NCBI GenBank assembly: GCA_019114885.1
Contig: DXEQ01000088.1
Span: 1-8,732, forward strand
Origin: Candidatus Anaerobutyricum stercoripullorum
GTDB taxonomy: Bacteria; Bacillota; Clostridia; Lachnospirales; Lachnospiraceae
Direction of reading: 5' to 3'
DNA length: 8,732 bases
The notes under the pieces were generated by a model. The model did no database searches. It saw only the letters and a list, made by a program, of their open reading frames with translations, and was not told where the DNA came from. Positions 1 through 6,203 of the stretch are shown here, in pieces. The position numbers and the translations under genes are program-made. Each line of letters opens with the position of its first letter. Positions within the stretch are counted from its first letter, which is position 1.

Positions 1-53
1 GCACCGATTTTGGACAGTCAGAAATTATTTTTTATATTTTGACAGATGCAAAA

Positions 54-85
54 TGCCACCCGAAAGATTACTCCCACGGGTGGCA
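54..85 (-). terminator. Probable terminator hairpin after the tnpV/DUF6809 pair
   Basis: On the minus strand a 9-bp perfect stem (TGCCACCCG pairing with CGGGTGGCA) encloses a 14-base loop and begins 13 bases past the DUF6809 stop codon. The following tract is only ATTTTG, so the U-run is short and termination may be inefficient. Read on the plus strand, the stem is followed by AAATTTATC, which is no better. It is placed as expected for the end of the two-gene unit. It could instead be a mobile-element end structure. Confidence 0.6.
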
Positions 86-97
86 AATTTATCATTT

Positions 98-361
98 TTA
101 TTCTTCCATGACTTCTAACATCATTCTGGCACCCAGCTTAAAGCTGTTCTGGAATATCAGGCAGTCTGTAATAGTCTGATACTCCCGCACACAATCCGAG
201 TATTTCTCAAACAGATCCTTCTGCTCGTCAGTCATGGTAGCTCGGAGTTTTTCTTCATTCCTACAGATCAGTTCCTGCAATTTCTTATACTCCTTGCTGG
301 GAGAAATATCATAGTCGGTAGGCTCAATATTGCCATACCAAAATTCTTCAAGCAATCTCAT
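98..361 (-). CDS. DUF6809 family small protein, function unknown
   Basis: An 87-residue protein I match from memory to DUF6809, a short protein family common in Clostridia and often found in mobile or accessory DNA. It opens with LLEEFWYGNI, the usual 'leucine/aromatic plus YGNI' start, has a central predicted helical, charged stretch (about residues 22-60, including NEEKLRATMTDEQKDLFEKY), and ends with FKLGARMMLEVMEE, the conserved family C-terminus. It has no signal peptide or membrane segment, so it is presumably cytoplasmic. Its ATG overlaps the stop of the upstream tnpV gene in an ATGA, which implies translational coupling and explains why no separate promoter is seen. Base composition is more AT-rich than in the tgt and PTS genes. 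No biochemical role is known to me, so none is proposed. Confidence 0.8.
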   Translation of the reverse strand: MRLLEEFWYGNIEPTDYDISPSKEYKKLQELICRNEEKLRATMTDEQKDLFEKYSDCVREYQTITDCLIFQNSFKLGARMMLEVMEE

Positions 362-720
362 GCAACATCCTCCTCATAAATCAGTTCACGGAGGATGATT
401 TCCTCGGCCTGTGCTTTCAGGCTATTCATGTGCGACACCCACGCAAGCTGCTGTGTTGTCTTGTCTGGCGCCGGGTTCTTCAACAACAAATCCGCCATCA
501 ACAACTCCTTTCGCTTATCGCAAGTCTGCTGTACTTCCCACAGGTGCGGAAACAGGGTTTCCGTCAAAACCATATCATTGAAAAGTATGGGATTGTTCTG
601 CTCCAAGAAGGTTCTACGCATCCTGCCATTTTTGCCAAGCGTATGTGCGTCTATGTGCGCTAATCTGATGTCAGGGATATAGTAATCACCGCATTTGGTG
701 TACGTTAAGTTCTGAGTCAT
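358..720 (-). CDS. tnpV: TnpV-like transposon-encoded protein
   Basis: A 120-residue protein resembling TnpV, a small protein carried by Tn4451-type and related clostridial mobile elements. Its molecular role is not established. Family-like features are the N-terminal YTKCGDYYIPD stretch (residues 7-17), the RMRRTFLEQN stretch (33-42), and the strongly conserved C-terminal block with WVSHMNSLKAQAEEI (94-108) followed by RELIYEE. The start is supported by GGAGG seven bases upstream of the ATG. The stop overlaps the DUF6809 start by four bases. No transposase, serine recombinase, or relaxase is visible nearby, so this is either an isolated remnant or the edge of an element that continues past position 1. 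It lies 70 bases beyond a truncated XRE-type gene, which suggests a rearrangement boundary. The family match is by recall of motifs, not by search. Confidence 0.8.
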   Translation of the reverse strand: MTQNLTYTKCGDYYIPDIRLAHIDAHTLGKNGRMRRTFLEQNNPILFNDMVLTETLFPHLWEVQQTCDKRKELLMADLLLKNPAPDKTTQQLAWVSHMNSLKAQAEEIILRELIYEEDVA

Positions 721-790
721 AATGATACCTCCAATAAATCTTTGATTTTGTATTGGAAGTAATGTAAGCGTGGATTTGTAGGTAATTTCT

Positions 791-928
791 TTAACTTTGG
801 GAGACTCCCCTCTCCCATTTTGACACAGATTTATCGCTCATGCCCAGTTTCTCCGCCAGCTGCACCTGCGTAACCCCCAGTGCCTTTCTTTTTGAGGCGA
901 TATATTTTCCGATTTTGATAAGATCCAT
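791..928 (-). pseudogene. Truncated XRE-family HTH regulator (N-terminal 45 codons only)
   Basis: Reading from the ATG at 928, the first 42 residues form an excellent XRE-type helix-turn-helix start: MDLIKIGKYIASKRKALG, then VTQVQLAEKLGMSDKSVSKW, then ERGV. In the many clostridial relatives I know, ERGV is followed by CLPDVS and by a further 150-250 residues. Here the frame ends after SQS with TAA. The break therefore falls near positions 800-803, before the last helices of the domain, so the product is very unlikely to fold as a functional repressor. An in-frame TAA lies nine codons upstream of the ATG, which fixes the start. The RBS is weak (AGAAAG about 10 bases upstream). Downstream DNA leads straight into tnpV. 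The rest of the gene is not visible in this window. Confidence 0.75.
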
Positions 929-954
929 GGCGACACCCGCTTTCTTTTTCTTTT

Positions 955-983
955 ATCTTATATATTTTTCCGGAAAATGTACA
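955..983 (-). promoter_or_regulatory. Candidate promoter with a palindrome in its spacer, for the truncated HTH gene
   Basis: On the minus strand TGTACA (-35-like, 4 of 6) is separated by exactly 17 bases from TAAGAT (-10-like, 4 of 6). TATAAG, overlapping it with a 15-base spacer, is an alternative. The spacer contains the perfect 12-bp palindrome TTTTCCGGAAAA at 966-977, a plausible operator for a dimeric repressor and in a position that would block RNA polymerase. Autoregulation is usual for XRE regulators. The elements lie 27 bases or more upstream of the ATG at 928. This is pattern reading only. Confidence 0.45.
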
Positions 984-1060
984 CCCCTCCGCAGTAGAAT
1001 TGCCTTTTTGGCCTTTGGAGGGCGGAGCATTTTATTTTATGGACCGCAGTTTCCCGTGGA

Positions 1061-1092
1061 AGAAAAAAGAACCGCTGCGCGCGCAACGGTTC
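1061..1092 (-). terminator. Rho-independent terminator after yajC
   Basis: The minus strand reads GAACCGTTGCGCGCGCAGCGGTTC and then TTTTTTCTTCC. The outer GAACCG/CGGTTC arms pair perfectly. One internal mismatch interrupts the stem, which then continues through TGC/GCA into a GC-rich tip. The run of six T residues immediately follows the stem. It starts 13 bases after the yajC stop and ends the tgt-yajC transcription unit. Confidence 0.88.
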
Positions 1093-1104
1093 CTGTCATC
1101 ATGT

Positions 1105-1419
1105 CTACTCTTCTTCTGTCTTGGTAAGGTTTGGCTTCTCCACTGCCGCGATGGCGTCTTTCTGCATCGGGATACGGCAGTTACGGTTGTTACCGAACTC
1201 AACGATTACGGTGTTGTCCATCACGTCGATGATCACTCCGTAGAACCCGCTGGTCGTGAGAACGCTGTCGCCGGCCTGCATGCTGGCATGCATGGCAGCT
1301 GCTTCCTTCTGCTGCTTCTTCTGCGGACGGATCATCATAAAGTAAATGATTGCTCCGAATACGACAACGTAAAGAATAATTGTTATAATGTTGGCGCTTG
1401 CCGCCTGACTTAATAACAT
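1105..1419 (-). CDS. yajC: Preprotein translocase subunit YajC
   Basis: A 104-residue protein of normal YajC length. YajC is a small inner-membrane protein that associates with SecDF and the SecYEG translocon and supports protein export. One N-terminal membrane segment spans about residues 10-30 (IITIILYVVVFGAIIYFMMI). It is followed directly by RPQKKQQKE, the signature positively charged stretch on the cytoplasmic side. The soluble domain contains GDSVLTTSGFYGVI (50-63), close to the family motif 'G-D-x-V-x-T-x-G-x-x-G', and ends in an acidic tail, TEEE. GGAGG seven bases before the ATG supports the start. It lies 140 bases downstream of tgt, the usual bacterial gene order, but secD/secF do not follow here because a terminator closes the unit. 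Confidence 0.95.
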   Translation of the reverse strand: MLLSQAASANIITIILYVVVFGAIIYFMMIRPQKKQQKEAAAMHASMQAGDSVLTTSGFYGVIIDVMDNTVIVEFGNNRNCRIPMQKDAIAAVEKPNLTKTEEE

Positions 1420-1559
1420 GTTACTACCTCCATTTTCTCTTTTTAATATGAATTATTTATATGATTCTCACAGTGTCAGATACTCTCTGGCCCTGTGATC
1501 GAAACCGATACATGCTGCGGAGCTTGTCCGGATGTGCTGCTCTGCTGTGGATGCGCAGA

Positions 1560-2702
1560 TTATCGCAGTTCCTCTTCCGGGGTCAGAAATCCGGCGAGGG
1601 TCTCCTTCTTAAACTCTTTGTAGCGGTGCTCCTCGATGGCGGCGCGGATGCGTTCCATCAGATGATTGTAGAAATACAGGTTATGAAGCACGCAGAGACG
1701 CATTCCGAGCATCTCCTTCGCCTTTAACAGATGGCGGATGTAAGCGCGGCTGTACGTCCGGCAGGCCGGGCATCCGCAGCCCTCCTCGATTGGTCTCGGG
1801 TCCAGCTCATACTTCTTATTAAAAAGGTTCAGCTTGCCATGTCCGGTGTACACATGACCATGACGTCCGTTCCTCGACGGATAGACGCAGTCAAAAAAGT
1901 CCACACCCCGGTCTACGGCCTCAATGATGTTGGCCGGTGTGCCCACCCCCATAAGGTACGTAGGCTTGTCTTCCGGAAGGCACGGCACCGTCTCATCCAG
2001 GATATGGTACATCTCCTCGTGGGTCTCTCCCACGGCCAGTCCTCCAATGGCGTATCCATCCAGATCCATCTCGCTGATGATGCGCGCATGCTCCCTGCGG
2101 ACATCGGCCAGGACGCCGCCCTGATTGATGCCGAAAAGAAGCTGATGCGGGTTCACCGTATCCGGCAGACTGTTAAGCTCCTTCATCTTCTCCTTGCAGC
2201 GGGCCAGCCAGCGGGTGGTCCTTGCCACTGAATTACGGATATACGCCTCGTCCGCCTTGCTCGGCGGGCACTCGTCAAAAGCCATGGCGATGGTGGATCC
2301 CAGATTGGACTGAATCTGCATACTCTCCTCCGGTCCCATGAAAATGTGATGGCCGTCTATGTGAGACTGGAAGTAAACGCCTTCTTCTTTGATCCGCCGG
2401 AGTCCGGAAAGGGAAAACACCTGAAATCCTCCGGAATCGGTGAGAATCGGTCTGTCCCAGGCCATAAACTTATGGAGACCACCGAACTTCTTGATCAGTT
2501 CATCGCCGGTCCTCACATGCAGATGATACGTGTTGGACAGCTCCACCTGTGTTCCTATTGTCTTTAAATCATCGGTACTGACCGCTCCCTTGATGGCTCC
2601 CACCGTACCCACGTTCATAAAAACCGGGGTCTCGATCACACCATGAACGGTCTCAAGCCTGCCTCGCTTGGCCAGGCCGTCTTTTGTCAATAAAGTATAC
2701 AT
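1560..2702 (-). CDS. tgt: Queuine/preQ1 tRNA-ribosyltransferase (tRNA-guanine transglycosylase)
   Basis: Tgt exchanges the guanine at wobble position 34 of GUN-anticodon tRNAs (Asp, Asn, His, Tyr) for preQ1 in bacteria, a step of queuosine synthesis. The 380-residue frame is full length. Visible active-site parts are D89 in LTDSGGFQVFS, D143 in AFDEC, GGLAVGE (220-226) and the nucleophile D271 in FFDCVYPSRNGRHG. The structural zinc site is C309, C311, C314 and H340, with spacing identical to the well-studied Zymomonas enzyme. The VYPSRNGRHG variant is one I associate with Lachnospiraceae. I chose the ATG at 2702 over the upstream in-frame ATG at 2723: AGGAGA lies seven bases before 2702, no RBS precedes 2723, and MYTLLTKDGLAKRG is a typical family start. 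It has its own promoter. queA, often adjacent, is absent from the window. Confidence 0.97.
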   Translation of the reverse strand: MYTLLTKDGLAKRGRLETVHGVIETPVFMNVGTVGAIKGAVSTDDLKTIGTQVELSNTYHLHVRTGDELIKKFGGLHKFMAWDRPILTDSGGFQVFSLSGLRRIKEEGVYFQSHIDGHHIFMGPEESMQIQSNLGSTIAMAFDECPPSKADEAYIRNSVARTTRWLARCKEKMKELNSLPDTVNPHQLLFGINQGGVLADVRREHARIISEMDLDGYAIGGLAVGETHEEMYHILDETVPCLPEDKPTYLMGVGTPANIIEAVDRGVDFFDCVYPSRNGRHGHVYTGHGKLNLFNKKYELDPRPIEEGCGCPACRTYSRAYIRHLLKAKEMLGMRLCVLHNLYFYNHLMERIRAAIEEHRYKEFKKETLAGFLTPEEELR

Positions 2703-2732
2703 AATCTCTCCTGTTTTGTACATACAAGCCCA

Positions 2733-2761
2733 ATTCTAGCACAAAGGAAAAAAATGTACAA
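2733..2761 (-). promoter_or_regulatory. Promoter of the tgt-yajC unit
   Basis: The minus strand has TTGTAC (-35, matching TTGA/TTG of the sigma-A consensus at 4 of 6), a 17-base spacer and TAGAAT (-10, 5 of 6), with TGC just before the -10 forming an extended -10 motif. It lies 30 bases upstream of the chosen tgt start and downstream of the terminator at 2783-2823, so tgt-yajC should be transcribed independently of the glucosidase gene. I saw no preQ1 riboswitch-like leader. Confidence 0.7.
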
Positions 2762-2782
2762 CTCCTTTTTTGTCCCATGATG

Positions 2783-2823
2783 AAAAAACTGCCATCCACA
2801 CGGACAGGTGTGAACGGCAGTTT
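2783..2823 (-). terminator. Strong Rho-independent terminator after the glucosidase gene
   Basis: The minus strand forms AAACTGCC / GGCAGTTT arms (8 bp) enclosing a second CACAC/GTGTG helix and a six-base loop, followed by TTT continuing the T-run (six T in all). It begins 73 bases past the glucosidase stop codon. A-rich sequence on the other side means it could also act on plus-strand transcripts, but no plus-strand gene faces it. Confidence 0.92.
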
Positions 2824-2896
2824 CTATCTGACATTTTTTCAAAACATTTCTTATGTGCAAACAGAGGAACGATTTATGGAAGCAGGGAAATCCGTC

Positions 2897-4315
2897 TTAC
2901 CGAAGATTCTCCCCGTTATGGGCGATCACATCTTTATACCAGTAAAAAGATTGTTTCCTCCGGCGGTCTAAGGTGCCGTGTCCGGCGTCGTCTTTTTCCA
3001 CATAAATCAAGCCGTAGCGTTTGGACATCTCTCCCGTGGTGGCGCTGATCAGATCCACGCATCCCCACGGGGTATAACCCAGCACTTCCACGCCATCCTC
3101 ATCCACTGCCTCTATCATCGCCCGGATATGGGAACGCAGATAGTCAATGCGGTAATCATCGTTGATGCTGCCGTCCGCCTCCACTTCGTCCACGGCGCCA
3201 AGACCGTTTTCCACGATGAAGAGTGGCTTCTGGTAGCGGTCATAGAGCGCATTTAAGGTGATACGCAGCCCCATCGGGTCGATCGGCCATCCCCACTGAC
3301 TGCAGGTCAGATATGGATTCTTGGCGGAGGCAAATACATTTCCTCCGGAAGCCTCCCCCTGTCCGTCTGCCCGGACGCAGCGGCTGTTATAATAGGAAAG
3401 GGAAATATAATCGACCGTGTTCTCCCGAAGAATCGCGGCGTCATCCGCTCCCATTTCCAGATGAATTCCCTCTTTTTCTAAAAACTTCTTCGCGTAGGAC
3501 GGGTATTCGCCCCGCACCTGTACATCGATGAAGAAATAATTCTCCCGGTCTTTTTTCATGCTCTCCCAAACATCCAGCGGATTGCAGCTGTACGGATACA
3601 CGCTTCCGGCCGCCAGCATACAGCCAATCTGAAACCCGGGATTAATCTCATGCGCCCGCTTTGTGGCCAACGCAGAGGCAATCAGCTCATTATGCGCCGC
3701 CTGGTATTTGACCTGCAACGGATTCTCTCCCTCCTCAAAGCGAATGCCCGCTCCCATAAACGGCAGGTGCATGAGCATGTTGATCTCATTAAATGTGATC
3801 CAGTAGCGGACCTTCTCTTTATAACGCGCAAACAGCGTCTCCGCATAGCGCACATAGCAGTCGATCAGCTTCCGGCTTCTCCAGGAACCGTATTTTTCCA
3901 CCAGAGCCAGCGGCATATCAAAATGACAGATGGTCACGACCGGCTCGATGCCGTATTTGAGTAATTCGTCTATATAATTGTCATAATAGTGCAGCCCTGC
4001 CTCGTTTGGCTCCTCCTCTTCTCCTGTCGGAAATATGCGGGACCAGGAGATGGAAAACCGGTAGCTGCGAAGCCCCAGTTCCGCAAACAGCGCGATATCT
4101 TCCTTATAATGTCCGAAGGCGTCCACCGCCTCTCTGCCCGGATAGAAGGTATCTGCCGGAAGGTCTCTGTAATCCATGACGCCTTCCATCACCGGCATCC
4201 GGTACTCGCCGTGCGGCAGCACATCCACGATGGCCGGACCTCTGCCGCCCCGGTCGAATCCTCCCTCAGACTGGTTAGCCGCCGTCGCGCCGCCCCATAA
4301 AAAATCTTTCTGCAT
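2897..4315 (-). CDS. 6-phospho-beta-glucosidase, glycoside hydrolase family 1
   Basis: A cytoplasmic GH1 (beta/alpha)8-barrel enzyme that hydrolyses beta-glucosides phosphorylated on import by a PTS (cellobiose-, arbutin- or salicin-type substrates), giving glucose 6-phosphate and an aglycone or glucose. The 472-residue length is normal. The N-terminal FLWGGATAANQSEGG block is typical. The acid/base is E177 in TFNEIN and the nucleophile is E369 in FIVENG. Phosphosugar specificity is shown by S424, K432 and Y434 (in SATTGEMSKRYG), with the S-x7-K-x-Y spacing of phospho-glucosidases. TPWGCVDLIS before it favours the gluco over the 6-phospho-galacto type. I chose the ATG at 4315 because AGGAGG lies eight bases upstream; the ATG at 4336 has no RBS. 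It lies 71 bases after the broken PTS gene, with no promoter seen between them, and is probably co-transcribed with it. Confidence 0.95.
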   Translation of the reverse strand: MQKDFLWGGATAANQSEGGFDRGGRGPAIVDVLPHGEYRMPVMEGVMDYRDLPADTFYPGREAVDAFGHYKEDIALFAELGLRSYRFSISWSRIFPTGEEEEPNEAGLHYYDNYIDELLKYGIEPVVTICHFDMPLALVEKYGSWRSRKLIDCYVRYAETLFARYKEKVRYWITFNEINMLMHLPFMGAGIRFEEGENPLQVKYQAAHNELIASALATKRAHEINPGFQIGCMLAAGSVYPYSCNPLDVWESMKKDRENYFFIDVQVRGEYPSYAKKFLEKEGIHLEMGADDAAILRENTVDYISLSYYNSRCVRADGQGEASGGNVFASAKNPYLTCSQWGWPIDPMGLRITLNALYDRYQKPLFIVENGLGAVDEVEADGSINDDYRIDYLRSHIRAMIEAVDEDGVEVLGYTPWGCVDLISATTGEMSKRYGLIYVEKDDAGHGTLDRRRKQSFYWYKDVIAHNGENLR

Positions 4316-4386
4316 TGTCTCATCCTCCTGACACAAATCGTTATCTCTGTCTTCTGTTTAGCTTATTGATTTCACGGTACGCCATC

Positions 4387-5947
4387 TTACCGGCGCACGG
4401 TCAGCAGCTCTTCTCCACAGGAAATGTGTTCTCCCTCCGCCGGAATCACCTCAGCAAACTCCGTATAGTTTGATACCAGCACCGGCGTCACCAGGGAGAA
4501 TCCTGCGTCTTTGATAAGTTCCATATCAAACTCCAGCAGTTTCTGGCCCTTTTTGACCACGTCGCCTGCTTTTGCCAGAGGGGTGAATCCTTTTCCCTCT
4601 AACTGTACGGTATCCATACCCACGTGCATCAGAAGTTCCACACCGTCCACAGTCATCATGCCGATGGCGTGACCGGTCGGGAAGAACGCGGAGATGGTTC
4701 CGTCCGCCGGGGCATACAGCGCGCCTTCTTCCGGCAGCACTGCCACACCCTGTCCGAGGATTCCGGATGAGAATGCTTCGTCCTGTACATCCGATAATTT
4801 CACCAGCTGGCCTTTTAATGGGCTGGCGATGGTGATTTCCTTTTGCTCTGCTTCAATCGCCTTATCCATTGCTTTCTGCTCTGCTTCAGCTGCCTGCGTT
4901 TTGCTGTCGGATGCGGCGATCTGCTTCGCATCTGCCGCTACATTTGCTGTGCCATCGGCCGCTCCCGCACCGGCGGAAACTGCGGCCGGTTCTTTATCTT
5001 TGTAAAAGAGCATGGTCAGAATAAAGGCGATCACCATGGTGATGGCGATTCCCACAAAGGCAACGATGATATTGCCCATGATGCCGTCCGGATTCATCAT
5101 GTTCGGCAGCTCGAAGATTCCCATGCCGCCCAGGATAAACTTACGGAAATTAAAATGTCCGTAGAAGGCGCCGCCGATTCCGCCGGCGATACAGCTGATG
5201 ATAAACGGTTTCTTGAGCGGAAGCAGGATACCGTAAATGGCCGGTTCAGTCACGCCGAAGATACCGGAGATAAAGTTCGGAATAGTCATTTCCTTTAACT
5301 GTTTGTCCTTTGTCTTAAAGAAGATTGCCAGAACCACTGCGGACGTGGCAAATGTACAGGCAAAGAACGGCATCATCACGTTATCAAAGCCCAGCGTCTG
5401 GACATTGTTGATATAAACCGGGATGAATCCCCAGTGCATACCGAAGATGACAAGAATCTGCCAGGTTGCTCCCACAACCGCACCGGCAAGAAACGGACTG
5501 AAGCTTCGGATTGCCAGAGTGAACTCGGAGATCAGTGTGGAACCGAAGGTTGCCACCGGTCCCAAAAACAGAATAGTCACCGGCAAAGTGACAAGAAGCG
5601 TCAGCATCGGCACGAAGAAAAACTTCACCAGATCCGGAACGAATTTGTTAAAGAGTTTCTCACATTTGGATGCAAACCACACAGCCAGGATCACCGGAAT
5701 GACCGTTCCCGTATAATCCACGGAGATGATCGGGATGCCGAAGAAATCAATGTACACCGGTGAGGAGAACATAGTTCCCGACAAGATGTTATAAAGTGGT
5801 TCGGCCGCCGCAGACAGCGTACTCTGCTGAATCGCCGGGTAGCACATGGCCGCTCCGATGGCAAGACCGAGCATTGGTTTTAATTTGAATTTCTTTGCCG
5901 CCGACATTCTTAACGATGTCTCTGGCAAGTGCGTCATACTTTCCCAT
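4387..5947 (-). pseudogene. Beta-glucoside PTS permease EIIBCA, broken by an internal deletion
   Basis: An intact BglF-type permease runs EIIB-EIIC-EIIA and phosphorylates beta-glucosides as they cross the membrane. Translation from the well-placed ATG at 5947 (AGGAGG ten bases upstream) gives the family start MGKYDALARDIVKNVGGKE, then loses homology and stops at 5789 after 52 residues. The EIIC/EIIA sequence resumes in a different frame from AAKKFKLKPMLGLAIGAAM (about 5899) to the stop at 4387. By comparison with E. coli BglF, roughly 145-150 residues are missing: nearly all of EIIB with its phosphocysteine motif, and the first EIIC membrane segments. The rest is well preserved: FGMHWGFIP, GVTEPAIYG, an Ala/Gln/Lys-rich linker, and EIIA with its active histidine in LLMHVGMDTV (H438 counted from the ATG at 5937) and TGHAIG. 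No separate EIIB gene lies nearby. A 516-residue product from the ATG at 5937 is possible but should not transport. Confidence 0.85.
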
Positions 5948-6073
5948 GACTTTCTCTCCTCCTGTATTTCCTGCTCCGTGACAGCTGCAGCAGGACCGGA
6001 ACAGCATTTCTATGCTTGTTTTCTGCCGGCGCCGCCGCATCTTTGGGGAGCATATTCTGTATTTGATGTGCCT
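5948..6073 (-). promoter_or_regulatory. Leader of the PTS transcript, no recognised antiterminator site
   Basis: About 120 untranslated bases lie between the predicted transcription start and the ATG at 5947. They hold small inverted repeats (GCAT-AGAA-ATGC, and CCTGCT with AGCAGG around a 13-base loop), but no hairpin with a T-run and nothing matching the LicT/BglG ribonucleic antiterminator target as I know it. Regulation by BglG-type antitermination is therefore not supported here. The ribosome binding site AGGAGG is close to the end. Confidence 0.4.
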
Positions 6074-6103
6074 ACTATAGCACGCGGCCTCCTCGTTGGA
6101 CAA
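6074..6103 (-). promoter_or_regulatory. Promoter of the PTS-glucosidase unit
   Basis: The minus strand has TTGTCC (-35, 4 of 6), an 18-base spacer and TATAGT (-10, 5 of 6), preceded by TGC as an extended -10. It lies downstream of the regulator's terminator and about 127 bases upstream of the PTS ATG. An imperfect dyad, ATCGG-N7-CCGAT (6103-6119), abuts the -35 box and is another candidate binding site. Confidence 0.65.
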
Positions 6104-6126
6104 TCGGTTCGGAGCCGATAGGTGCA

Positions 6127-6170
6127 TCGTTTCAAAAAGCACAAAAAAAGAACCCCCGTCTTTGAAACGA
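6127..6170. repeat. Perfect 10-bp inverted repeat, candidate regulator operator
   Basis: TCGTTTCAAA (6127-6136) and TTTGAAACGA (6161-6170) are exact reverse complements separated by 24 bases. They sit upstream of the PTS promoter -35 and directly downstream of the RpiR-family gene. A third CGTTTC lies at 6198-6203, just before the regulator's stop codon on the plus-strand axis. The repeat overlaps the terminator hairpin. The placement suits binding by the adjacent RpiR regulator, but I know of no verified operator for this protein, so the assignment is inference. Confidence 0.4.
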
Positions 6171-6176
6171 AGGTTC
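6143..6176 (-). terminator. Rho-independent terminator after the RpiR-family gene
   Basis: The minus strand GAACCTTCGTTT pairs with AGACGGGGGTTC as a 12-bp stem (three G-U pairs) closed by a three-base CAA loop, followed immediately by seven T residues. It begins 28 bases after the regulator's stop codon. It separates regulator transcription from the PTS promoter, so the PTS unit should rely mainly on its own promoter. Confidence 0.85.
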
Positions 6177-6203
6177 AAAATGTACCGAAAATCCGGACGT
6201 TTC

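Noticed and set aside
798..817. The TGGGAGA/TCTCCCA hairpin as a terminator
   Set aside because: No T-run follows on the minus strand. On the plus strand only TTTT follows, and no plus-strand gene reads toward it.
840..1413. Two long plus-strand open frames across 840-1413
   Set aside because: They are antisense to the HTH fragment, the terminator, and yajC, show no recognisable protein features, and lack ribosome binding sites. The minus-strand genes have clear motifs.
2703..2782. A preQ1 riboswitch in front of tgt
   Set aside because: The tgt leader is short (about 25 bases past the -10), with no pseudoknot-like C-rich loop and A-rich tail arrangement.
3313..5763. Several plus-strand frames of 70-150 codons opposite the glucosidase and PTS genes
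   Set aside because: They are antisense shadows of GC-rich coding sequence with low-complexity, Arg/His-rich products, no ribosome binding sites, and no family features.
5948..6067. A LicT/BglG antiterminator target in the PTS leader
   Set aside because: No stretch resembles the known target sequence, and no terminator hairpin with a T-run lies in the leader. The neighbouring regulator is RpiR-type, not BglG-type.
6120..6140. A CcpA catabolite-response element near TGAAACGATGCA
   Set aside because: It lacks the central spacing of the cre consensus (one base too short before CG), so I do not support a carbon-catabolite site here.
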